Below are positions 1 to 7,640 of a stretch of DNA of 64,000 bases, piece by piece. The stretch is from positions 1,922,001 to 1,986,000 of the forward strand of contig NZ_CP060398.1 in NCBI RefSeq assembly GCF_015840915.1, given 5' to 3'. The first letter of the stretch is position 1; each line of letters begins with the position of its first letter. The translations under genes and the position numbers were made by a program. Below the pieces are notes generated by a model. The model ran no database searches. It saw only the letters and a list, made by a program, of their open reading frames with translations, and had not been told where the DNA came from. Source of the DNA: Synechococcus sp. CBW1002. GTDB taxonomy: Bacteria; Cyanobacteriota; Cyanobacteriia; PCC-6307; Cyanobiaceae.

Positions 1-37
1 CTCAATCCGTGCTCGTGGCCGCTCGCACGCCTCCTAG

Positions 38-655
38 GAGCCCGTCGCGCAGAGATCACCGTCTGCACTCTCCACAAACGCTCCTAAATCTGCCCAGATC
101 CCAGTGACTGCAATGGATCTGGGTGAGAAAATAGGGCATTAAGAAGCCCAAATCCTTGCGCCCCTGCCAGCCGGAGCAGGCCACCTTGCTGCCGCCATCA
201 CCGAGTGACTGGCTCTCGGATGACCACCAGGTGTATTTCCTGCTCGATCTGGTCGATGAGCTCGATCTCTCGGCGATCCTGATCCCCGCTCAGGCCAAGG
301 ATCCCCGCGGAGAGAAGGGCTTTGATCTGCGGGATGTAGCCACAGGCTTCCGCGCAGCGGTTGACGATGCTTTTGCTTTACGCCTACTGCGTGGGCATCG
401 TCTCCTCCCGCAAGATCGAGCGTGCCTGCTGCGAGGATCTGGCGTTTCGCGTGCTGACCGGTCATCAGCAACCTGATCACAGCCGTATCAGTGAATTCCG
501 GCGCTGCAACCTTGATGCCCTCAAGGGCCAGTTCATTCAGATCCTGCGGCTGTGCCAGAAGGCTGGGATGGTGCAGGCCAAGTGCCTCCAAGCACAAGGC
601 GATAGTCACGAGCGGATGCTCAGGGTTGAGAAGGAACTGGAGAAAGAGATCAAGT
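38..655 (+). pseudogene. Decayed IS1182-family element (left end and N-terminal half of transposase)
   Basis: The stretch begins with CTAG at 34-37 followed by GAGCCCGTCGCGC, nearly identical to the left end of the two intact IS1182-type elements further right. Translating the + strand in shifting frames gives an N-terminal transposase that matches those copies piece by piece (PPSPSDWLSDDHQVYFLL, then YAYCVGIVSSRKIERAC, then VLTGHQQPDHSRISEFRR), so several frameshifts and small insertions have broken it. Similarity fades after about 655, and no right end is visible. It is a fossil copy, not functional. It marks the left flank of the accessory locus that starts at 866. Confidence 0.8.
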
Positions 656-865
656 CTGAACACCTTCGTGCCCGAGAGACTCACGCGCAAGGCTTGAATT
701 CTTTGTATGAATCTACAGTGGTTGCACTGGGCAATGTTGAGTTGCCTCGGGGAACGGCCTCCCGAGGCGCTCATGACAGTCAGCTTTTGGTCCAGCTAAG
801 TGAGGTGCTACAATTTTGTAAATTTCTGTGGTTCAACTGGATCACAAGGCTAAAGTCAAAGCATT

Positions 866-1729
866 ATGCAAAGATCAGCCCTACGTATACCTCGGTGTTT
901 ATCTGCAGCGCTGTCTATCACCGCATGGCTTTCGCTAGCAGCATGCACTACGTCCAGCCAGCAAAAAGATCTGATTTTGGGAATTCAAGGTGCTGGTGGA
1001 CTGACTGAAACAGAGCGCCAATTTAAGCCGCTGGCAGACTACCTGTCTCAAAGTCTATCTCGCAATGTAAAGGTTGAGGTCATGCCCTCCTATCAAGCGG
1101 GCATGAACAGCATTAAAATCCATAAATATGCAATGGCGAAGCTTGGCCCCTATGCTTATGCCACTCTTCCGGTTAATTCGGGCTACAAGCTATTTGCGGG
1201 CGAGAGCTCTAAGGGTCTACCCTACTATTACTCCGTCTTCATAGCTCGCGCTGACTCTAATATCAAAGAGCTATCAGACGCCCGCGGCAAGAGAGTTGCA
1301 CTTGGGGATCCTCTGTCGGCATCTCAGTCTGTCCTTATCAACCGAGAATTGGCTTCTCTAGGCCTTTCAGCGGGAGTTGACTATACGGTCGTTAGGCTTG
1401 ATAATCATAAAGCCATTCTTAATGCCTTGGCATCCAATAAGGCCGATATTGGCCCAGTCTCTTCGCGTTTTCTTCCCAAGATTCTAGCCGCTAGTCCTAC
1501 GCTTTTTTCTGATCTAGTTGTTATTGGCAACTCAAGGCGTATTCCAAATGATGCCTGGGTCATCGACAGCACGCTTCCCAGCGACCTGAAGAGCAAGATT
1601 GAAGATGCATTCTTCTCCCTTGATGACACCAAAGTTACTGAAGAAATAGAAAATGTTGATCTGTTCAGGAATGTCTCCGATGACGAATATGATTTTTTGC
1701 GCACCACTCCTAGGTCTGCCAAGAAGTAG
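866..1729 (+). CDS. PhnD/PhoX-type periplasmic substrate-binding lipoprotein
   Basis: A 287-residue protein of the phosphate/phosphite/phosphonate ABC-transporter binding-protein type (PhnD-like, type 2 periplasmic fold). The N-terminus has a basic start, a hydrophobic stretch and a lipobox ending LAAC at about residues 24-27, so it is predicted to be a membrane-anchored lipoprotein outside the cytoplasmic membrane. The pattern of family members is visible: LGIQGAGGLTETERQFKPLADYL near the N-terminus, AKLGPYAYA near residue 90, and DARGKRVALGDPLSASQS near residue 140. No permease or ATPase gene is adjacent. In the family such orphans may act as binding or sensor proteins. It is AT-richer than the right-hand backbone and begins a run of same-strand genes, the next start being 6 bases after its stop. 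The ligand cannot be told from sequence. Confidence 0.8.
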   Translation: MQRSALRIPRCLSAALSITAWLSLAACTTSSQQKDLILGIQGAGGLTETERQFKPLADYLSQSLSRNVKVEVMPSYQAGMNSIKIHKYAMAKLGPYAYATLPVNSGYKLFAGESSKGLPYYYSVFIARADSNIKELSDARGKRVALGDPLSASQSVLINRELASLGLSAGVDYTVVRLDNHKAILNALASNKADIGPVSSRFLPKILAASPTLFSDLVVIGNSRRIPNDAWVIDSTLPSDLKSKIEDAFFSLDDTKVTEEIENVDLFRNVSDDEYDFLRTTPRSAKK

Positions 1730-1735
1730 CTCTTG

Positions 1736-2977
1736 ATGTCTGCAATTGAAGCTGGTCAATATGACTTAATTATTGTAGGAGCCGGCTTGTCCGGATTAAG
1801 TCTTGCTTCCTCTTTGCCAAATCATTCAATCCTGATTCTTGAAGCGGAAGACTATGTTGGAGGACGAGTTTGCTCGCATCAGCTAGATGGGGTGTTCGCT
1901 GAACTCGGAGCCATCTTCCCTTTCAAATCAGCCAGACTTTCAGATTCTGATTCTATCCCACTTGCTAAGCCGCTTGGTTTGTATGAGAATGGCGTTCTCT
2001 ATCTTGGTAGCGATCCGCTTGAGGTTCTCCGCAGTGCCAACGGAGGCTTAACGCCTGATTTTGATCTGTTGGCATCTTTTACCAATCCATATATATCCCT
2101 TTTAAATGGGAAGCTTCGAATTCAAAATCAGTCGTTTGGAGATCTGAGCCGGTTCTCTGCACATATGAAAAGTCAGATTGATGCATTCCATAGGGTTATT
2201 CACCCCGAGTCTGTTAATCTATATTCTCCAGCGATTGTGGGTCATTCTCTTGTTGACTGGCCTTGTCTATTCAATGATGCGCCCAATACCAGCTTTGTCA
2301 ACAGTCTATTGGAGAGCTTAGGGGGGCGAGTCGCAGTGCGTACGGGATGTCTTGTGAGCCAGGTTTCGCCTGGTCCATTCGGACAGCCAGTGGTTCAGTA
2401 TCGGACTGGCTCCGATACCTTTAGTACTCAGTCTCGGTTCTGTGCAATTACTGCTCCGGCCAGCCAAATGCTCGGCATGTTGAAAGACTTCCAGTCGTCT
2501 AACTGTAGTTTCTACCGTGATGTGCTCTATGCCTCTGGCATGGTATGCGCCATGGTTGTGGACGAATCGTCTGATTTTCCGCGGTATATCGTTAGCACTG
2601 ACCAAATCTGGTCTTCCATGATACCTCTAACCCGTAGAGGCAAGACCATTCTACACTTTTATATCACTGGATCGCAAGCTGTTTCTCTCTGGAGCTCTTC
2701 AGATGTTGAGATTGTGCGTAAGCTTGGCGAATCAATACGCTCAATCGGTCTTGTTGAGAGATTCTTTGGCGCCACCGTTCGGCGATGGCGTGAACTTGGG
2801 CCCATACTTTCTGAACAGCTCAGGCTGAGCTATTATCCTAAGCATTATCGGCTTGCTCATAATCTTTGGTTTGCGGGTGAAATGGCTCTGTATACACCAT
2901 CTTCGCCCCTTAGCTATGGAATGTCCGCCGCGATTAAGGCGGGCAAAATGATTGCTTCTGATATATTATCCGCATAG
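1736..2977 (+). CDS. FAD-dependent amine oxidase-like oxidoreductase
   Basis: A 413-residue flavoprotein. The N-terminal Rossmann motif reads IIVGAGLSGLSLASSL at about residues 12-27, followed by an acidic residue ending beta-2 (LILEAE) and the GGRV motif (about residues 41-44) typical of flavin-containing amine oxidases, phytoene desaturases and related enzymes. The C-terminus has the second FAD-contact segment (LWFAGEMALYT, then SYGMSAAIKAGKMIA). I chose ATG 1736, although a TTG lies just upstream at 1733; either start follows the previous stop within a few bases, so the two genes are probably cotranscribed. The substrate is unknown. In a YcaO locus it could oxidise a peptide side chain or amine, but that is inference. 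Codon use is AT-rich like its neighbours. Confidence 0.8.
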   Translation: MSAIEAGQYDLIIVGAGLSGLSLASSLPNHSILILEAEDYVGGRVCSHQLDGVFAELGAIFPFKSARLSDSDSIPLAKPLGLYENGVLYLGSDPLEVLRSANGGLTPDFDLLASFTNPYISLLNGKLRIQNQSFGDLSRFSAHMKSQIDAFHRVIHPESVNLYSPAIVGHSLVDWPCLFNDAPNTSFVNSLLESLGGRVAVRTGCLVSQVSPGPFGQPVVQYRTGSDTFSTQSRFCAITAPASQMLGMLKDFQSSNCSFYRDVLYASGMVCAMVVDESSDFPRYIVSTDQIWSSMIPLTRRGKTILHFYITGSQAVSLWSSSDVEIVRKLGESIRSIGLVERFFGATVRRWRELGPILSEQLRLSYYPKHYRLAHNLWFAGEMALYTPSSPLSYGMSAAIKAGKMIASDILSA

Positions 2978-3012
2978 CCCCTGCTTTTTCCTGTCACGAC
3001 GCACATTCGTCA

Positions 3013-3954
3013 ATGCCATTGCTGCCACCTTTGATTAGGGCTCATGTCTACGAGCTTCGGGATGACAGGCCAGTCTTCATCCGAACCCTTATCGAGGGCG
3101 ACATTGCTTTTCATGGGGTTAGACTAAAGGCTAGCCGATGCAACCAACTTGCTCGCAACTTGTGGGAGCTGAATAGTAATGGGTTGTGGGAGTATAGCCG
3201 GGGCTTTGGGGTTACAATGGAGGATAGCGCGCTCGTCATTGACGGCCTCATAGACTCCGGCTGGAATGCTGACGCACTCAGAAACTGCGTTGATCTACTG
3301 ATTAGATCTTTTTACGCTCCCGATGATGGCGCGTTTCATACTCTTTTTCAAGGTCGATCTAAATACTGGCTTGGGCCTTCCCTTGAGGCTAATGCGTTTG
3401 CTGTGTATTTCATTGAGAAACTTGCTTCCAGCTCTCATTCCGAGGTAAAGGAGAGTGCATTGAGATATATTCTTGAACAGCCATTGTCTCCGGCTGGGTG
3501 GAAAGGGCGTTGGTTTCAGCAGCAGGCCCTTACGAATTATTACGTGCTACGCGCCCTTGCTGCTGTAGGTAGGGAGCTCCCCCATCTGATATCAGTTCTC
3601 AATCATATGCTGCAAAGTCAGTCTGCGGGCGGTTGCTGGAATAAGAGTGTCATCTCCACCTCTTTAAATGCCTTGTCTATCGCTTGCTTGGTTGACATCT
3701 TGCCAGCCAGTGTTGCCATGCCACTTGATCCACTGAAAGCTATTTTCAAAGCGGAATCCTGGCTTGGAAGTGAGGGTGGTCTCGCCACGCATGGCGAACC
3801 CATCCTTTATTATTGGTATGAGACTGCGAGCCTTTTTTGCGGGATTGGGGGAAGGAGAATCTTCTATCACTGTGAAGATATAGGTGAGATAGGGAGTGCT
3901 TTTCGGCAGTTCAGCTTGAGAGAGATTGCCTTGAGTTTATCAGGAAGCCGCTAA
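3013..3954 (+). CDS. Alpha/alpha-toroid protein with prenyltransferase/squalene-cyclase-type repeats
   Basis: A 313-residue soluble protein of repeated amphipathic helices. Recognisable QW-like repeats include LWEYSRGFGVTMEDSALV near residues 58-75 and MLQSQSAGGCWNKSVISTS near residues 199-217, the pattern of terpene-cyclase/prenyltransferase toroids. The DXDD acid motif of class II cyclases is not seen, and the protein is about half the length of a squalene-hopene cyclase, so a single-barrel toroid is more likely than a full cyclase. It lies 35 bases after the flavoenzyme gene on the same strand and ends shortly before ISAs1. Such folds also serve in peptide modification (LanC is a toroid), so a role in peptide tailoring is possible but unproven. 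No signal peptide is seen. Confidence 0.6.
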   Translation: MPLLPPLIRAHVYELRDDRPVFIRTLIEGDIAFHGVRLKASRCNQLARNLWELNSNGLWEYSRGFGVTMEDSALVIDGLIDSGWNADALRNCVDLLIRSFYAPDDGAFHTLFQGRSKYWLGPSLEANAFAVYFIEKLASSSHSEVKESALRYILEQPLSPAGWKGRWFQQQALTNYYVLRALAAVGRELPHLISVLNHMLQSQSAGGCWNKSVISTSLNALSIACLVDILPASVAMPLDPLKAIFKAESWLGSEGGLATHGEPILYYWYETASLFCGIGGRRIFYHCEDIGEIGSAFRQFSLREIALSLSGSR

Positions 3955-5096
3955 GGAATTTGGGAGTCAAGTCTGATGAAAGGTGTGTCACAGGTGCGCT
4001 GGGCTGCCAGTGCACACCACTAGGACCACCCACGCAGCAGGCACTGCAGGTGGTGTCGTAGGAGCGTCTTGGCTGAGCAGTATCGCTCGGTTAGATCAAG
4101 ATGCCCTTGAACCCTGAACGCAAACAGCCAGGGCTGCCTAAAAGTGTGATCAGCCCAAGCTCCCTCGGCTGGCCACGCCGCCAAGTGCCAGCATTCCCTT
4201 GATGTCGTAGGCCAACTCCCGCAGGCCTTGGCGGATCGAGCGGTAGCCGCCCCGCCGCAGCAAGTTCATCACGATGGTTCGCAGGAAGGCGAACACCGGG
4301 GCCCCGATCCGGTTGGCGTAGCGATGAGCGTCCTCACCCAGCTGGACGTCACGGGCCCAGTGCCATTCGTTCTCAATGCTCCAGCGCTGACGGATCAGGC
4401 GCAGCAGGGCTTGTGGCGTGGTGCGCACGCTGGTGAGGAACAGGTGGTGCCTGATCTTGCGCTTGCCCTTGCGGGTGAGGGTGCCTGTGATCACCTCAAC
4501 GATCCAGGCGCTGCCGGGCCAGTTGGCTTTGATGTGCTCCGGTGCCTCTCTGGCTCGCAGTTCCCAGACGGTGTCGCGCCCGTGGCGCTTCTCGTGATCT
4601 GTTGCAGTGAAAGGGATGTGACGCTTTCCCTGGAACTGGCAGCCGATCTGGCGGTAGAGGGTCTTCTGGTTCGATTTGACGGTCAGGAGCACGTCGGCCC
4701 CCTGGGAGAGGCACCAGCGAAAAACGCCTGCGTCGTGTGCAGGGCATCCGCCTGGATCAACACGCCATCGAGATCCAGGCTGCTGAGCAGCTCTTTCAGC
4801 GCCGCACGCTCACTGGATTCGTGGGTGTCATAGGTCGTCTGGGCCAGTGCGACGCCAAGGGCCCGGGCGTACACCGTGACCTGGGCGACAAACCGGTGAC
4901 TGCCGTCTTCTGTCTCCACGGCAGAGCCGCGCAGGGTCTTGCCATCACACACCAGCTGATCCAGACCCGTTGCCCCGCTTGGGACCTGGCTGATCATCCA
5001 GGCCTGCAGCACCTGGCCAAACTCCTGCAGGTGGGCCTTGTTGAACAGGTAGAGGAAGGTGGCATCGGAGGGCCAGCGCTTGAAATCCAGGCCTAG

Positions 5097-6848
5097 GAGC
5101 CTGTCGCGCATAGATCACCGCCCGCATTCTCCACAGACGCCCCTGAATCTGCCCAGATCCCAGTGACTGCAATGGATCTGGCCGATAAGATGGGGTATGA
5201 GCAAGCCCAAGACCTTCCGGCCCTGGACTCCGGGACAGACCAGCTTGATGCCGCCGTCGCCAATCGACTGGCTGCCGAGCGATCACCTGGTGTTCTTCCT
5301 GCTGGAGCTGGTGGAGGAACTGGACTTTGCGCTGATCATGTCTCCCGCCCGGCAGAAGGATGCCCGCGGTGAGAAGGGGTATGACCCCAGGATGCTGACG
5401 CTGCTGTTGCTGTATGCCTACTGCATCGGCATGGCCTCGTCTCGCAAGATCGAGCGGGCCTGCCATGAGGATGCGGCTTTCCGGGTGCTGACCGGCAACC
5501 AGCAGCCGGACCACAGCCGCATCAGCGACTTCCGCCGCCGCCATCTTGGAGCCCTGGAGGAGCTGTTTGTGCAGATCCTGCGCCTGTGCCAGAAGGCCGG
5601 CATGGTGAGCCTGGGACAGGTGGCGCTGGATGGCACCAAGGTGAAGGCCAATGCCTCCAAACACAAGGCCATGAGCCACCAGCGGATGCTCAAATCCGAG
5701 GAGCAGTTGGAGCAGGAGATCAGGGAGCTGCTGCGCAAGGCCGAGATCCTCGACGCCCAGGAGGATGGCCGCTACGGCAAGGGCAAACGCGGCAGCGACC
5801 TGCCTGAGGCACTGAGCCGCCGAGAAGACCGGCTGGAGAGGATCCGCCAAGCTCGCCGGGAACTGGAGGCTGAAACCGCGGCTGCCGCTGCACGGGAACG
5901 GCAGGAGCAGGCGGCAGCGGCAGCGAAGGCCGCGGAAGAGGGGCCCGAGCAGCAACGGCAAGAATGCAGCAAGACAGCCGATCGCGTAGTCGAGAAGGCA
6001 GCTGCGGCAAAAGATCTGGCGATCGCCAAGGCCAACGAGGCGGGCCTGGGACCACCTGATCTTGAGCCGCTGGCCGCCGATCAGATGCCCCATCGCGGCC
6101 TGGCGCACAAGGCTTGCGGCACACCGACAAAAGGCAGCCAGCGCAATTTCACTGATCCAGCCAGCCACATCATGAAGAGCGATGGGAACTGGATTCAGGG
6201 CTACAACTGCCAAGCAGCTGTGGATGGGGACTACCAGGTGATCGTGGCCATCGGCGTCAGCAACCAGCCGCCTGATGTGGAGCATCTCGAACCGATGCTT
6301 GAGCGCACCATTGCCAACACCGCTCAGCTTCCGAAAACATTGATCGCGGATGCCGGCTACTGGAGCGAGGCCAACGCCGAGGCCTGCACGGCACGGGGCG
6401 TCGATCCCCACATCGCGACCGGCAGGGAGAAGCACGGCCAGCCTCCAGCACCAACCCGTGGCCCCATCCCCAAAAACCTGGATGCCAAGGGCCGGATGAA
6501 CCGCAAGCTGCGCTGCAAGAAGGGACGCGAGATCTACGCCAGGCGCAAGACGATCGTGGAGCCCGTCTTTGGTCAGACCAAGGAATGCCGCGGGCTGCGC
6601 CGCTTTCTGCTGCGCGGCCTGGACAACGTGAACGGTGAATGGGCGCTCTGGTGCCTGACCCACAACATCAACAAGTTGTTCAGGTTCAAAGCAGCACTGG
6701 CAGCTTGAGGGGACAGCCCCTCTGGCTGCCGCTGCCTGCTGCAGCCGACGATTGGCCGGAAACACCGGCATTGAGATGCCGATAACCAAGACCATTGGTT
6801 CAGCACGTGCTTGGCTCGCTGGCGCTGCTGGTTTTGGGCGACAAACTC
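5097..6848 (+). mobile_element. IS1182-family insertion sequence, copy a (1752 bp)
   Basis: The ends are imperfect inverted repeats: GAGCCTGTCGCGC on the left and the complement of GAGTTTGTCGCCC on the right. CTAG occurs immediately outside both ends (5093-5096 and 6849-6852) and is the target duplication, which lies in the ISAs1 transposase gene. An identical-length copy is found at 18099-19850, apparently base-for-base the same, so transposition was recent. A decayed relative lies at the left edge of the window, also next to CTAG. Confidence 0.92.
5197..6708 (+). CDS. IS1182-family transposase
   Basis: A 503-residue DDE transposase. The N-terminal domain (about residues 1-130) carries the conserved LPSDHLVFFLLELVEEL and DHSRISDFRRRH segments. 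VALDGTKVKANASKHKAM near residue 148 holds the first catalytic Asp. The middle (about 190-280) is a charged, alanine-rich helix. LIADAGYWSEAN near 385 gives the second acid and IVEPVFGQTKECRG near 455 the catalytic Glu. The frame is intact and full length for the family, and an identical copy exists at 18199-19710, so it is probably active. Very long frames on the opposite strand are shadows of its codon bias. Confidence 0.93.
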   Translation: MSKPKTFRPWTPGQTSLMPPSPIDWLPSDHLVFFLLELVEELDFALIMSPARQKDARGEKGYDPRMLTLLLLYAYCIGMASSRKIERACHEDAAFRVLTGNQQPDHSRISDFRRRHLGALEELFVQILRLCQKAGMVSLGQVALDGTKVKANASKHKAMSHQRMLKSEEQLEQEIRELLRKAEILDAQEDGRYGKGKRGSDLPEALSRREDRLERIRQARRELEAETAAAAARERQEQAAAAAKAAEEGPEQQRQECSKTADRVVEKAAAAKDLAIAKANEAGLGPPDLEPLAADQMPHRGLAHKACGTPTKGSQRNFTDPASHIMKSDGNWIQGYNCQAAVDGDYQVIVAIGVSNQPPDVEHLEPMLERTIANTAQLPKTLIADAGYWSEANAEACTARGVDPHIATGREKHGQPPAPTRGPIPKNLDAKGRMNRKLRCKKGREIYARRKTIVEPVFGQTKECRGLRRFLLRGLDNVNGEWALWCLTHNINKLFRFKAALAA

Positions 6849-7325
6849 CTAGCGCCTGGTTCAGCGCTTCCCGGTGCCGCCTGGCGAAGGCCTCCAGATC
6901 CCGGGAGCTCCTGCAGCCGCTCAGGATCCCGAGCACAGCCACCAGCAGCAGGAACCACTGCGGGTAACGCACCCCGCGGCGGTAACGCCCATCCGGGATG
7001 GCCTTGAGGAAGCTGATCAGGTCATCCGGTGCGGGCTGATCGACTCCGGTGGAGCGGGTTTCGGGCATTGGGGGCACTGAGACCCGCCGACCAAACCCAA
7101 TGCTGGCAGACCTGCCAAGAGCTACCAGGACAGACTTTTAGGCGACCCTGCGCAAACAGCGGTGCAAGGAAAATGTCGAAATGGTCATCGATCAGATCAA
7201 GGCTATGGTCGCATCAATCAATTGACGCTCTACTGGTGTTAGTACTTGGGTCGGTGCGGTCTGCGCCATCCGGTAGTAGATTTACTTGTAAGCTCGTCAG
7301 CAAGGATCTTGACAGACATGGAACG

Positions 7326-7640
7326 ATGAATCCAAATTTAGTGTGGCAAGTGGGAGCTTGCCTGTTGATGTATGTCTTGGCTGCAAGACGATCCTCAAGC
7401 ACTGGCTTTTTCGCCAATCAGCCCAGAGGTCTAGCTTCACAAGAGTTTATTTGTAAGACTCTTTCCCGCTTTAATGCTGGGCTTGATGTTCTTTGGGCAC
7501 GAGAATCTCTAGCCAGGATGGTTGCCAAAGGCTTGGGCTGCAATAGCTCATGCTTGGTCAGTCCTCAGGGCGGTCGTGGCTTTGCATATTCCTTGAGCCT
7601 CGTCACTGCAGAAGCATTAGTGGTTTTGATCTCTTGGTAA
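7326..7640 (+). CDS. Small unknown ORF translationally coupled to the YcaO gene
   Basis: An ATG at 7326 opens a 104-codon frame (MNPNLVWQVGACLL, later QEFICKTLSRFNAGLD, and ending EALVVLISW). Its TAA stop shares a base with the ATG of the YcaO gene (TAATG at 7638-7642), an arrangement that usually reflects translational coupling, and this is the best evidence that it is real. The frame runs further upstream, so the true start could be earlier, or ISAs1 may have removed its beginning. It has three cysteines and a hydrophobic start but no domain I recognise. It could be a truncated YcaO partner or a remnant. Confidence 0.4.
   Translation: MNPNLVWQVGACLLMYVLAARRSSSTGFFANQPRGLASQEFICKTLSRFNAGLDVLWARESLARMVAKGLGCNSSCLVSPQGGRGFAYSLSLVTAEALVVLISW

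Larger units (their letters stand above)
4150..7077 (-). pseudogene. ISAs1-family DDE transposase, broken
   Basis: The reading frame starts at GTG near 7077 (DLISFLKAIPDGRYRRG, then VLGILSGCRSSRDLEAFARR), is cut after EALNQALG by the IS1182 element, resumes at about 5093 (LDFKRWPSDATFLYLFNK), and shifts frame near 4690 before a C-terminal part that contains the family motifs VKSNQKTLYRQI and IRQRWSIENEWHWARDVQ and ends at 4150. Interruption and frameshift together mean no active enzyme is made. The catalytic DGKTLRGS segment (near 4930) and the C-terminal YREIE-type segment are both still readable. Confidence 0.85.
4129..7150 (-). mobile_element. ISAs1-family insertion sequence, interrupted by an IS1182-family element
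   Basis: Terminal inverted repeats are CAGGGCTGCCTAAAAGTGTG (4129-4148) and, at 7131-7150, the complement of CAGGGTCGCCTAAAAGTCTG. A perfect 10-bp direct repeat, CGCAAACAGC, flanks the element at 4119-4128 and 7151-7160, as expected for this family. Without the nested IS1182 copy and its CTAG duplication the element would be about 1.27 kb, a normal ISAs1 size. Two layers of insertion are therefore datable: ISAs1 first, IS1182 second. Confidence 0.9.
4101..7225 (+). pseudogene. Possible 30-codon peptide ORF split by ISAs1
   Basis: If ISAs1 and one copy of its 10-bp target duplication are removed, ATG at 4101 opens an uninterrupted frame that continues through the junction and ends with TGA at 7223-7225. 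It encodes 30 residues, starting MPLNPERKQRCK and ending IKAMVASIN. An in-frame TAG lies two codons upstream of the ATG, so this is the full frame. It sits between the toroid gene and the YcaO gene. It may be a small peptide gene, a decayed remnant of a larger gene, or chance. No clear ribosome-binding site is visible. Confidence 0.25.

Noticed and set aside
4945-7077. A 710-codon reverse-strand frame over IS1182 copy a (and its twin at 17824-19797)
   Set aside because: Except for the ISAs1 N-terminus, it is the shadow of the transposase codon bias; the composition (runs of Ala, Leu, Gln) is not protein-like and the forward frame has clear catalytic motifs.
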